Assembly: GCF_937981445.1 (NCBI RefSeq)
Contig: NZ_CALJON010000034.1
Span: 4,254-68,253 of the forward strand
DNA from: an uncultured Veillonella sp.
GTDB lineage: Bacteria; Bacillota; Negativicutes; Veillonellales; Veillonellaceae
Direction: 5' to 3'
DNA: 64,000 nt
Shown: in pieces, positions 34,109 to 42,321 of the stretch
Layout: each line of letters starts with the position of its first letter
Numbering within the stretch: position 1 is the first letter of the stretch
Notes under the pieces: generated by a model
The model's input: the letters and a program-made list of their open reading frames with translations, nothing else
What the model was told of the DNA's origin: nothing
Databases searched by the model: none
Position numbers and translations under genes: made by a program

Positions 34109-35161
34109 GTGTTACATATTGTAAAATCACCAGGATCTTGTGGTGAACTTATACAGGGCGCCATTGATGGACAACATTTTTTAGTTACATGCCCTATTAA
34201 CCGGTACTCCTATGCCCTGAGCGGGGAGCATTTAAGAGCTTCGCTAAGCAATGATAATTTAAGTGAGTGCTTACGCGCTTTTCTAAGCGATGGGCATTTA
34301 AGTGAACATTTAAATGGCATGTGCAGTCAATTAGAAGTAGGCCTTGCAGGACATGACATGATGTCATCTTTGTTACGAAGTAGGGCTTGGGAAGAAATGA
34401 TATTGCGTCTAAAAAGTAAGCAGCTACCGAGGTTACAGCCTAAAGGAAATCAAATGATGCGCCTATTAGGATATGATAGTAAAATAGATGAGCAAATTAT
34501 ATGTGTTTCTGAATTACCTCAGGGCAAAGGTTTGGCCTCTAGTAGCGCTGATTTAAGCGCCATTGCTATGGCGGCCAGTTTATTGAAAGAGAAGGCATTA
34601 TCTTATAAAGACTTAGAGCGTTTGTGCTTAATGGTTGAGCCCAGTGATGCGTCTTTTTATCCAGGGGTTGTACAATTTGACTATAAAAAGGGTACTATTA
34701 CTAAAGAGTTAGGTTTACTACCACCATTACAATTATTAATTTTCGATAAAGGTGGCATGATTGATACAGTTCGTTTTAATGCACAAGTAGATTTAGAGTA
34801 TAAAATTAAGCAAAAAGAAGAGGTCGTCTTAAACGCCTTGCAATTACTTGAGAAAGGTCTTCGCTTACAGGATTTACGGCGTATTGGGGAAGCCGCAACG
34901 CTAAGCGCGATAGCTAATCAAGAGATTTTATACAAACCAGAATTAAATGATTGTATAGGGCTAGCCGAAAAACTAGATAGCTATGGCATTGTCATTGCTC
35001 ACAGTGGGACTGTATTGGCCTTTATGTTTGATCCTCAACGAAATCTTACGAGTGCAGTGGAGTTGATAGTAAAAAAATGTCCCACCTTGGCCTATTTTGA
35101 TACAGTATACTCTACAAATGAAGGCCTTACGTATGATACAATAAATGATGTAAAGCGTTAA
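34109..35161 (+). CDS. GHMP kinase, probable L-threonine kinase (PduX-like)
   Basis: A 350-aa GHMP kinase with SPGSCGELIQG (7-17) and the ATP loop ELPQGKGLASSSADLSA. PduX phosphorylates L-threonine for the next enzyme, matching the order here. The start is GTG with AGGAGG 6 nt upstream. An insertion at about 37-85, between the first strands and the ATP loop, contains a 13-aa tandem repeat (EHLRASLSNDNLS, ECLRAFLSDGHLS). The rest is of usual size. Confidence 0.85.
   Translation: MLHIVKSPGSCGELIQGAIDGQHFLVTCPINRYSYALSGEHLRASLSNDNLSECLRAFLSDGHLSEHLNGMCSQLEVGLAGHDMMSSLLRSRAWEEMILRLKSKQLPRLQPKGNQMMRLLGYDSKIDEQIICVSELPQGKGLASSSADLSAIAMAASLLKEKALSYKDLERLCLMVEPSDASFYPGVVQFDYKKGTITKELGLLPPLQLLIFDKGGMIDTVRFNAQVDLEYKIKQKEEVVLNALQLLEKGLRLQDLRRIGEAATLSAIANQEILYKPELNDCIGLAEKLDSYGIVIAHSGTVLAFMFDPQRNLTSAVELIVKKCPTLAYFDTVYSTNEGLTYDTINDVKR
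34226..34303 (+). repeat. Two tandem 39-bp units inside the threonine kinase gene
   Basis: In-frame 13-aa units EHLRASLSNDNLS and ECLRAFLSDGHLS, followed by a partial third (EHLNG). Confidence 0.75.
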
Positions 35162-35193
35162 CGTTAATCTAAGTTTGTAAGGAGGTAAAGAGC

Positions 35194-36510
35194 ATGAGTA
35201 AGGCAATTCATGGAGGTAATATATATGAATTTGCTAAAGCCCATAATCTACCAATGGAGCAAATTTTAGATTTTAGCGCCAATATTAATCCCATAGGTAT
35301 GAGTCCTATAGGCTTAGAGGCTATGACGAAGGCGCTTACACAGTGCATACATTATCCTGATATTCACAATGAAGAATTAATGACAGTAATAAGTGAGCGA
35401 TTTAATTTACCCACATCGCAGATTGCTTTAGGCAATGGTGCATCAGAACTTTTATATGCACTCATGAAGGTTTTGCCATGTGAGACAGTGTATGTGCCAG
35501 CGCCTGGTTTTTCAGAATATACTAAGGCTGCTCAATGCTATGGGAAAACACTTCGTACGTATTCAATCGACTCCTTAGGTGGCCTGCAAAACGTATGGCC
35601 CTTACCTAATACACAAAATTTGAACATTGCCTATGATACGAAGCATACTAACCAACTACATGGCACAAAATATACTAGCCAACTACATGGCAGGAAATAT
35701 ACTAGCCAATTACATGGCGCGAAATATGCTAGTCCGCTAGATGATATAAAATCTATTAGCCCGCAAGATGGCACAGAACGTGATAAACTGCTATATAATA
35801 AGCACGATGCTAGATTGTTACAGGACGTGCCAGGTGCTCTATGTATCATAGGAAATCCTAACAATCCCGATGGCAGTTTAATTGATACGGTTCAGTTTAA
35901 AGAGTATGTAGCCCAAGCACAGGCAGCGGGCCTATATATATTAGTGGATGAATCATTTATAGAATTTACGGACGAAACACAGACTGTGCGGCAGTTATGT
36001 AAATCCTTTCCTAATTTATTAGTACTTCATTCGCTGACTAAATTTTATGCCGTTCCGGGGTTACGCTTAGGCGCTCTTTTTGGATCCGAAAAGGTAATTG
36101 ATTTAATACAAGCTAGCTTACCTGCTTGGTCGGTAAATCGATTAGCTCAAGTCTATGGGGCACAGGCCTTGCAAGATACAGCCTATGTGAAAGAGAGCAA
36201 GGACTATGTAAAAGAAGAAAAACAACGATTTTATATGGCTTTACAAGAGTTTCCTTTTTTACAGGTAATTGAGCCATCAGTAAACTTTATATTACTGCGC
36301 TGGCTTCCCAAAGAGCCTACATTAGGAAATTTTATGGCCTATATGAATCGTCATCATATTATGCTGCGAAACTGTGAGGCCTATGAAGGCTTAGGTACAG
36401 GTTGGTTTCGCTTAGCGATTAAGAAAAAAGAAGAAAACAATGTATTACTTTCATATGTAAAGGAGTATGGTAATGAACACAATTTATTTAGTACGTCATG
36501 GACAGACTGA
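35194..36510 (+). CDS. cobD: L-threonine-O-3-phosphate decarboxylase (PLP-dependent)
   Basis: A 438-aa fold-type I PLP enzyme yielding aminopropanol phosphate. Motifs: DFSANINPIG near the N-terminus, GNGASELL, GNPNNPDG, and the PLP lysine region HSLTKFYAVPGLRLG. Typical enzymes are about 360 aa. The extra length is an insertion at about 140-205 with five 9-aa repeats (149-193). It starts after AAGGAGG and overlaps the phosphatase gene by 38 bp. Some family members are histidinol-phosphate aminotransferases; context favours CobD. Confidence 0.9.
   Translation: MSKAIHGGNIYEFAKAHNLPMEQILDFSANINPIGMSPIGLEAMTKALTQCIHYPDIHNEELMTVISERFNLPTSQIALGNGASELLYALMKVLPCETVYVPAPGFSEYTKAAQCYGKTLRTYSIDSLGGLQNVWPLPNTQNLNIAYDTKHTNQLHGTKYTSQLHGRKYTSQLHGAKYASPLDDIKSISPQDGTERDKLLYNKHDARLLQDVPGALCIIGNPNNPDGSLIDTVQFKEYVAQAQAAGLYILVDESFIEFTDETQTVRQLCKSFPNLLVLHSLTKFYAVPGLRLGALFGSEKVIDLIQASLPAWSVNRLAQVYGAQALQDTAYVKESKDYVKEEKQRFYMALQEFPFLQVIEPSVNFILLRWLPKEPTLGNFMAYMNRHHIMLRNCEAYEGLGTGWFRLAIKKKEENNVLLSYVKEYGNEHNLFSTSWTD
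35638..35772 (+). repeat. Five tandem 27-bp units inside cobD
   Basis: Units encode TKHTNQLHG, TKYTSQLHG, RKYTSQLHG, AKYASPLDD and IKSISPQDG. They are in frame and decay in similarity towards the 3' end. Confidence 0.88.
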
Positions 36511-37102
36511 TTGGAATAATCAAGGCTTATATCAAGGGCATACTAATGTGCCGCTTAATTCATTAGGTCTTAAACAAGCTAAAGCGGTAGCAGAAGTATT
36601 GAAACCAGTCCATTTTGATAGTATTATTGCTAGCGATTTAGATCGGGCCCGCATTACGGCAGAATATATTTACGAAGGTCGTAATGTATCTTTTAAAACA
36701 GATAAGCGCTTGCAAGAAATAAATTTCGGCGAATGGGAAGGTTTGACATATAATCAAATTGAAGAAAAATGGCCTAATGGTATTTTTACTATGTACCGTA
36801 CGCCCGAAAGATTAAGTCTTCCTAAGGGGGAGACCTTTAAAGAAGTACAAACTCGAGCTTGGCATGCTGTAAGCGATGAAATGAATGAAGTTGGGGAAGA
36901 TAAAACCATCTTGGTAGTAGCTCATGGTGGCACTAATCGCACAATAATTTGTAAGATTTTAAACTTACCACTTCATTATTCCTGGAATTTTAGCCAAGGC
37001 AATACATCGATTACTAAATTGCAGTATTTCGGTTCTGGCGAAGATGATCATAATATTTTAAATTTCTTGAATGATACAAAACATTTAGATACAATTAAGT
37101 AA
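36473..37102 (+). CDS. cobC: Histidine phosphatase family, probable alpha-ribazole phosphatase
   Basis: A 209-aa phosphoglycerate-mutase-like phosphatase. Catalytic LVRHGQTDWN (phospho-His near 9), second site INFGEWEGL, and VVAHGGTNR. The last position of the cobalamin cluster supports removal of the phosphate from alpha-ribazole-5'-P. The ATG at 36473 has AAGGAG 7 nt upstream; the ATG at 36467 is too close to it. A terminator follows. Confidence 0.82.
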   Translation: MNTIYLVRHGQTDWNNQGLYQGHTNVPLNSLGLKQAKAVAEVLKPVHFDSIIASDLDRARITAEYIYEGRNVSFKTDKRLQEINFGEWEGLTYNQIEEKWPNGIFTMYRTPERLSLPKGETFKEVQTRAWHAVSDEMNEVGEDKTILVVAHGGTNRTIICKILNLPLHYSWNFSQGNTSITKLQYFGSGEDDHNILNFLNDTKHLDTIK

Positions 37103-37132
37103 AGATGGTGATTTTATCATCGAAAATTAGGG

Positions 37133-37164
37133 AATAGTAATTATGAACATAATTACTATTTTTT
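37133..37164 (+). terminator. Terminator of the cobalamin gene cluster
   Basis: Perfect 13-bp stem (37133-37145 with 37148-37160) and a following T run. Confidence 0.85.
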
Positions 37165-37265
37165 AATGGAATTGATTTTGCATTCACTATATGGCTCTAT
37201 GGTGCATTTCATCATATTACAGGGCATTATAGAGACATGGACATTATATAAAGTAAGGGGATATA

Positions 37266-38012
37266 ATGAGACTTCGTTTAGATAAATTTCTAGCACATAA
37301 AGCATTCGGCACTCGCAAGGAAGTGCATGGCCTCATTAAGCAGGGCATGGTGACAGTAAATGATGTGGTAGCAAAGAAAAAAGATCAAAGTATAAATACA
37401 GATACTGATGTGGTAGTTGTCAATGGACAAGTGGTTTCAACTCAAATGGTGTATTATGTGAAATTTAATAAACCAGCTGGTTATATTTGTGCTGCCTATG
37501 ACCGATATGATGCGACGGTTATGGACATTTTGCCACCTGAGTATAAAACCTTAGAAGTGTATCCAGTGGGGCGTCTTGATAAAGATACAGAAGGCTTGCT
37601 CTTACTTACTAATGATGGTAATTGGGCCCATCGCATAATCAATGGTAAGAAGGACATTCCCAAAGTCTATTATGTGGAATACAAAGGTCAATTAAGTGAT
37701 GAGGGACTTAAACGTATAACAGAAGGGCTCGTACTAGGTGATGGAACCCAGTGTAAGGCAGCTCATATTGAACTACTAGGACCAGTCATATCAGACGAGA
37801 GGGCAGTAGAAGATGTTGTGAGCAGTGAAATTTATAGTGCCAAATTAACTATTACGGAAGGAAAGTTTCATCAAGTAAAGCGCATGATTGGTGCCGCTGG
37901 TGGTGAAGTGGTGTATTTGAAGCGTTTATCTATTGGTTCTTTCACTTTGGAAGGAATTGAAGAAACCGGCGATTTTCTACTTTTAGACGCTAATGAAGTA
38001 GAAAGTATATAG
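37266..38012 (+). CDS. Pseudouridine synthase, RsuA/RluB family
   Basis: A 248-aa enzyme. N-terminal S4 RNA-binding domain (1-60, MRLRLDKFLAHKAFGTRKEVH), then the catalytic domain with YPVGRLDKDTEGLLLLTNDG, whose Asp is the nucleophile, and KLTITEGKFHQVKRM. It isomerises a uridine of rRNA. RsuA versus RluB cannot be told from the sequence alone. Confidence 0.9.
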   Translation: MRLRLDKFLAHKAFGTRKEVHGLIKQGMVTVNDVVAKKKDQSINTDTDVVVVNGQVVSTQMVYYVKFNKPAGYICAAYDRYDATVMDILPPEYKTLEVYPVGRLDKDTEGLLLLTNDGNWAHRIINGKKDIPKVYYVEYKGQLSDEGLKRITEGLVLGDGTQCKAAHIELLGPVISDERAVEDVVSSEIYSAKLTITEGKFHQVKRMIGAAGGEVVYLKRLSIGSFTLEGIEETGDFLLLDANEVESI

Positions 38013-38117
38013 GGGCACGCAAAGTAAATGAAGGTAAGACAGGTAAAAAGTAATAGTCAAAATCGTGTTTTTGTGGTATCATTAAATGAAAAATTTTTAA
38101 GTTAAGGGAGTCTTTTT

Positions 38118-39227
38118 ATGAATGGGTTACGTCGTTTACAAGACTTTTTAAAAAATAAAAATTATGATGCTAGTATACTTATTAGTGAAACAAATCTGCG
38201 TTATTTTACAGGGTTTACAGGCACTACGGCGGTTGCTTTTGTTACACAAAATAAAGCATATCTAATTACTGATAGCCGCTATCGTATTCAAGCAACGAAT
38301 CAATGTGAAGGCTATACCGTTATTCAATATGAAGATACTGTATGGGCCACCATAAAGCAGCTCATTGAAACCGAAGCACTATCCATTAAGATTTGTGTTA
38401 TTGAAGGTGGCTATATGCCGGTGGATACCTATGAGAAGCTCAGTGCCGTGGTAAGTAATATTGAGCAGTTTAAATCTGAAAAATTTGCCTTATTACGCGC
38501 TGTGAAACGTGATGATGAGCTACTACTTATGCGTCACGCTGCTAAGATTGCAGATGAGGCCTTTGCGGCCATGCTACCTCAGTTAAAAGTGGGCATGACT
38601 GAAAATGAGGCACGCATTATTTTAGAAAAAGAAATGCTCTTGCGAGGCTCTGAAGAGGTGTCTTTTCAAACTATAGTGGCTTCTGGACATCGTTCCAATA
38701 TGCCTCATGGAGTGGCATCAGATAAAGTAATTGAATCTGGTGATTTTGTTACCTTTGACTTTGGTGCTGTGTATAAGGGATATCATTCTGATATGACGCG
38801 CACAATCGTGATGGGGAAAGCATCAGATTTTCAAAAATATATTTACAATGTGGTCTTGCAGTCTCAGCTCAATGGCTTAAAGGCTGTAAAGGCAGGTATA
38901 AGCGGCAAAGAATTAGATGCCGCTTGTCGTCAAAATTTTCTTGACCAAGAGGATTTGAAAGACCTAATATATCAACATGGCACTGGTCATGGCGTGGGCC
39001 TTGATATTCATGAAGAGCCCGTAGCTTCTATAAAATCTGAATCTACATTAGAAGCTAACATGATTGTAACTATTGAACCAGGTATCTACTTAGAAGGCCA
39101 ATATACTATTGGTGGTCTCACCGGTGGTGACTGTGGGCTTCGCATTGAAGATAGTGTTATTGTTACTGACGAGGGTTGTGAAATAATTACGCACACCTCG
39201 AAGGAATTAATAGAATTAGAAGGTTAA
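38118..39227 (+). CDS. M24 family Xaa-Pro aminopeptidase
   Basis: A 369-aa two-domain creatinase-fold peptidase. Metal ligands lie in TFDFGAVYKGYHSDMTRT, the HGTGHGVGLDIHE segment, TIEPGIYL and GLRIEDSV. It removes N-terminal residues ahead of proline. The position immediately before efp is conserved in many Firmicutes. RBS GGGAG; 15 bp to efp. Confidence 0.93.
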   Translation: MNGLRRLQDFLKNKNYDASILISETNLRYFTGFTGTTAVAFVTQNKAYLITDSRYRIQATNQCEGYTVIQYEDTVWATIKQLIETEALSIKICVIEGGYMPVDTYEKLSAVVSNIEQFKSEKFALLRAVKRDDELLLMRHAAKIADEAFAAMLPQLKVGMTENEARIILEKEMLLRGSEEVSFQTIVASGHRSNMPHGVASDKVIESGDFVTFDFGAVYKGYHSDMTRTIVMGKASDFQKYIYNVVLQSQLNGLKAVKAGISGKELDAACRQNFLDQEDLKDLIYQHGTGHGVGLDIHEEPVASIKSESTLEANMIVTIEPGIYLEGQYTIGGLTGGDCGLRIEDSVIVTDEGCEIITHTSKELIELEG

Positions 39228-39242
39228 ACGGAGGGATTTTAA

Positions 39243-39800
39243 ATGATTTCTAGTAATGATTTTCGTCCGGGCGTAACGATTGAGCTCGATGGCAACGTGT
39301 GGCAGGTTGTTGACTTCCAACACGTAAAACCAGGTAAAGGAGCTGCGTTTGTTCGTTGTAAATTAAAAAACTTGCAAACTGGTGCAGTTGTAGAACGTAC
39401 ATTCAATGCTGGTGAAAAAGTGCCTAAAGCTCATGTTGATCGTCGTCGTATGCAATACTTATACGAAGCTGACGGAGCTTATACATTCATGGACAATGAA
39501 ACATATGATCAAGTTGAATTAAATCTTGAACAATTAGGCGATGCTAAAAACTTCCTTTTAGAAAACATGGAAGTAAGCATTATGTTCTTCCAAGGTATTG
39601 TAATTGGTATTGATTTACCAGTAGCTGTAGAGCTTCGCGTTGTTGAAACTGACCCTGGTATTCGTGGCGATACTGCCACTGGTGGTAATAAACCAGCTAA
39701 ATTAGAAACAGGTTACGTAGTTAAAGTACCTTTATTCATAGAAGTAGATGATGTACTTCGCATTGATACTCGTACTGGTCAATACATCGAACGTGCGTAA
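39243..39800 (+). CDS. efp: Elongation factor P
   Basis: A 185-aa EF-P, normal length. The tip loop carrying the modifiable Lys is KPGKGAAFVR (about 30-39). It rescues ribosomes stalled at polyproline. No modification enzyme is adjacent. RBS CGGAGGG. Followed by a long-loop hairpin. Confidence 0.97.
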   Translation: MISSNDFRPGVTIELDGNVWQVVDFQHVKPGKGAAFVRCKLKNLQTGAVVERTFNAGEKVPKAHVDRRRMQYLYEADGAYTFMDNETYDQVELNLEQLGDAKNFLLENMEVSIMFFQGIVIGIDLPVAVELRVVETDPGIRGDTATGGNKPAKLETGYVVKVPLFIEVDDVLRIDTRTGQYIERA

Positions 39801-39815
39801 TTAAATTTAAACCGG

Positions 39816-39860
39816 AAAGCATTTGTCTGTGACGCGCAATCGTTGTAGGCAAATGCTTTT
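39816..39860 (+). terminator. Hairpin after efp
   Basis: 10-bp arms AAAGCATTTG and CAAATGCTTT with a 24-nt loop, ending in TTTT. The next gene starts 28 nt later, so it may terminate only partly. Confidence 0.6.
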
Positions 39861-39887
39861 ATGCTTATGTGTGAAAGGCGGCGTACT

Positions 39888-40295
39888 ATGAGTGAACAAA
39901 ACTCTTTTTTTGATGGGGTAACTAAATTTAATGACAATATATATACAACTATTGCCTCCCTCAGAGCCTTAGAAGTAAGAGGTATTGAGTCCATGAGTAC
40001 GACTGCTGGCGATGACATTGCTAATCTAGTGGGCATGAAAAATCAATGGGAAGGTATTCGTATTAAACATAATGAAGATAAAAGTATATCCATTGATTTG
40101 TATGTGGTAGTTCGCTATGGTTATCGCATTCCTGATGTAGCACTGCGTGTGCAAGAACATGTAAAATCAGGCATTGTTGATTTTACTGGAACACCGGTAG
40201 ATTCTGTTAATATTTATGTACAAGATATTGTCTTCGATGAAATGTTTGCACCCGCTGGTGGCATGCCAGTTGGTGATGATGGAGGACGACGGTAA
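39888..40295 (+). CDS. Asp23/Gls24 family envelope-stress protein (copy 1)
   Basis: A 135-aa protein of the Asp23 fold. It shows the typical VRGIESMSTTAGDDIAN opening, KHNEDKSISIDLYVVVRYGYRIPDVALRVQEHVKS core and VNIYVQDIVFDE end. These proteins gather at the membrane in cell-wall stress. The ATG at 39888 follows AAAGGCGG; upstream in-frame ATGs lack an RBS. Its TAA overlaps the ATG of the next, paralogous gene. The C-terminus is Gly-rich (PAGGMPVGDDGGRR). Confidence 0.85.
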   Translation: MSEQNSFFDGVTKFNDNIYTTIASLRALEVRGIESMSTTAGDDIANLVGMKNQWEGIRIKHNEDKSISIDLYVVVRYGYRIPDVALRVQEHVKSGIVDFTGTPVDSVNIYVQDIVFDEMFAPAGGMPVGDDGGRR

Positions 40296-40702
40296 TGAAT
40301 CAGAATAAATCATTTTCAATGAATTCAGAACTAAAAGTGCAAGTGTCTGACGATGTTATTTTACAAATTGCCACGCAAATCATAGCCCAAGTGCCTGGCT
40401 ATCATTCATTGAGCAGTAGTTTTTATCATGGCGTAGTGAATGGTATTGCTCGAAATTTTGGACAAAAAAATCTTCCTGGCATGAATGTTAAACATCGCAA
40501 GGAAGGCTTAGAAATTAATATTTATGTCAATGTATTATATGGTTATTCACTCGTCACTATGGCAGAGGAAATGCGTCAGCGCATTAAAGCGGAGTTGAAA
40601 CGCATGCTTGATATACAAGATGTGAGAATTGACGTACATTTTGAACATGTTATTGGACCTGATCAGGTCGCAGAGGAGACTAAGAATGAAACAGAATCGT
40701 AA
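40295..40702 (+). CDS. Asp23/Gls24 family protein (copy 2)
   Basis: A 135-aa paralogue of the preceding gene (VPGYHSLSSSFYHGVVNGIARNFG, then GLEINIYVNVLYGYSLVTMAEEMRQRIK). Both genes precede nusB, as single Asp23-type genes do in many Firmicutes. The tandem pair may form a heteromer. Overlaps nusB by 17 bp. Confidence 0.83.
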   Translation: MNQNKSFSMNSELKVQVSDDVILQIATQIIAQVPGYHSLSSSFYHGVVNGIARNFGQKNLPGMNVKHRKEGLEINIYVNVLYGYSLVTMAEEMRQRIKAELKRMLDIQDVRIDVHFEHVIGPDQVAEETKNETES

Positions 40703-41204
40703 TCGCCGCTTAGCAAGAGTCTATGCGTTTCAAAATTTATATGCTGCTGAATTTCATAAGGGAGAAGAGAGCATCGAGATTCCTATGGATGAATTTCCAG
40801 CCCTTGATTTAGCGTTTGCTCAAGCCATCATCGAAGGTACTACAGAACATAAATCTGCCATTGATGATATCTTACAAAGTCATTCACCAAAACGTAAAAT
40901 TGCCCATTTAGGTGCTGTGGAGCGGAATGTACTTCGCATGGCTACATGGGAATTGATTTTTGCTGAAGAAAAGATTGATGGCCGTATTATTATTAATGAA
41001 GCCATTCAGCTGACTAAAGAATATGGTGCTGATAATAGCTATAAATTTGTTAATGCTGTACTTGATTCCATTAAACAGTCTGCGTTAAAAGCTGACACTG
41101 CTAAGGCTGAAGCAGTAAAAAGTGAAGTTGAAAAAACTGAAGCTTCAAAAAGTGAACTTACAAAGACTAATATGGCGGAAGTTAAAACCAATATTGAGGC
41201 GTAA
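40686..41204 (+). CDS. nusB: Transcription antitermination factor NusB
   Basis: A 172-aa NusB. The helical core runs from RRLARVYAFQNLY (about 7-19) to SYKFVNAVLDSI (about 118-129). It binds boxA RNA with NusE for rRNA antitermination. About 40 residues beyond the fold (133-172) form a charged, repeat-built tail (KTEASKSELTK). The start at 40686 has GAGGAG upstream and lies inside the preceding gene. Confidence 0.92.
   Translation: MKQNRNRRLARVYAFQNLYAAEFHKGEESIEIPMDEFPALDLAFAQAIIEGTTEHKSAIDDILQSHSPKRKIAHLGAVERNVLRMATWELIFAEEKIDGRIIINEAIQLTKEYGADNSYKFVNAVLDSIKQSALKADTAKAEAVKSEVEKTEASKSELTKTNMAEVKTNIEA
41106..41165 (+). repeat. Two tandem 30-bp units in the nusB tail
   Basis: The units encode AEAVKSEVEK and TEASKSELTK in frame, beyond the conserved NusB core. 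Confidence 0.7.
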
Positions 41205-41207
41205 GTA

Positions 41208-42206
41208 ATGAAATCAGCATTTTTAGGCATTGATACAAGTTGCTATACTACGTCCTGTGCTTTAGTAGACGAAGCAGGGCAATTATTGGGCGAGCATAGA
41301 AAACTGCTCGTCGTTAAGCCAGGTCGCCGTGGCTTGCAACAATCGGAGATGGTGTTTCAACATACGAGAGCCCTTCCTGATTTAATTAAGGAATTGCCCC
41401 AGGATTATGAGCTTAAGGGGATTGGCGTCAGTGCTTTTCCGCGGCGTGAAGAAAATTCCTATATGCCGGCTTTTCTAGTTGGTCATGGAGCAGCACGCAA
41501 TTTAGGGCATATGATGAAATTGCCAGTGTATGAATTTTCCCATCAAGAAAATCATATTTTAGCAGCCTTTCGTGAAATGGGGCAGGTACTGCAAGAGCCC
41601 TTTTACAGTTTACATGTGTCTGGTGGCACTACGGAATTACTGTATTGCACACCTCAAAAGACAGGTTTTTTCAGGGCAGAATTAATTAGTGGCGCCATTG
41701 ATTTACATGGGGGGCAATTTGTAGATCGCATCGGTGTAGCCTTGGGACTTCCATTTCCAGCAGGACCTTATTTAGAGCAATTAGTACGAGCTGCTTATCC
41801 AAAGGCCATGTCTTGGGAATCGGCTAAACGGGAAGCTATGCGTGAAGGTGCCTATCGTCCCTTACCAGTAGCGGTAAAAGCAGGACAAATGAGCTTTGGT
41901 GGTCCTTGCAGTGAAGCACAGCGCCGCTGGGATCGTGGTGAGTACTCACCGAGTACTATGGGTTTAGCTGTATTTCAGTGTATTTGCCAATCCATACGCA
42001 AGTTTTTGGCTTATTATCAACAGCAAAGGCCAGCTGCTCACCTTATCGCTGTAGGAGGCGTTATGTCGAACTTTTATTTGCGTCAAGCCTTGCTCGATTA
42101 TGGCTACCATGAAGGCGTAACATTACATTTTGCGAGCCCTAAATACAGTTCTGATAATGCCACTGGTGTGGCCTATGGTGCCAGTTTATTGCATGCCATG
42201 ACTTAG
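41208..42206 (+). CDS. Kae1/TsaD-like domain protein (paralogue)
   Basis: A 332-aa ASKHA-fold protein related to TsaD. N-terminal FLGIDTSCYTTSCALV, metal-binding pair HQENH (112-116, usual HMEGH), SGGTTELL, GVMSN, and the distal Asp in SSDNATGVAYGA. It is annotated in Firmicutes as a glycoprotease-like protein. It is clearly shorter and more divergent than a housekeeping TsaD, which is not in the window. The catalytic metal site appears intact, so it may bind ATP. Its role is unknown. Confidence 0.78.
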   Translation: MKSAFLGIDTSCYTTSCALVDEAGQLLGEHRKLLVVKPGRRGLQQSEMVFQHTRALPDLIKELPQDYELKGIGVSAFPRREENSYMPAFLVGHGAARNLGHMMKLPVYEFSHQENHILAAFREMGQVLQEPFYSLHVSGGTTELLYCTPQKTGFFRAELISGAIDLHGGQFVDRIGVALGLPFPAGPYLEQLVRAAYPKAMSWESAKREAMREGAYRPLPVAVKAGQMSFGGPCSEAQRRWDRGEYSPSTMGLAVFQCICQSIRKFLAYYQQQRPAAHLIAVGGVMSNFYLRQALLDYGYHEGVTLHFASPKYSSDNATGVAYGASLLHAMT

Positions 42207-42260
42207 AATAATATATTATAATGACAATTTATTTTATATAGCCTTCGTGGGGCAACAAGT

Positions 42261-42285
42261 AATACCTGCTTATTGGGCAGGTATT
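42261..42285 (+). terminator. Hairpin between the Kae1-like gene and xseA
   Basis: 9-bp stem AATACCTGC / GCAGGTATT (42261-42269, 42277-42285) followed by GTTTC; the T tract is weak. Confidence 0.45.
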
Positions 42286-42321
42286 GTTTCATATTATCTT
42301 CTTTTTGATCGAGGTGTTTGA

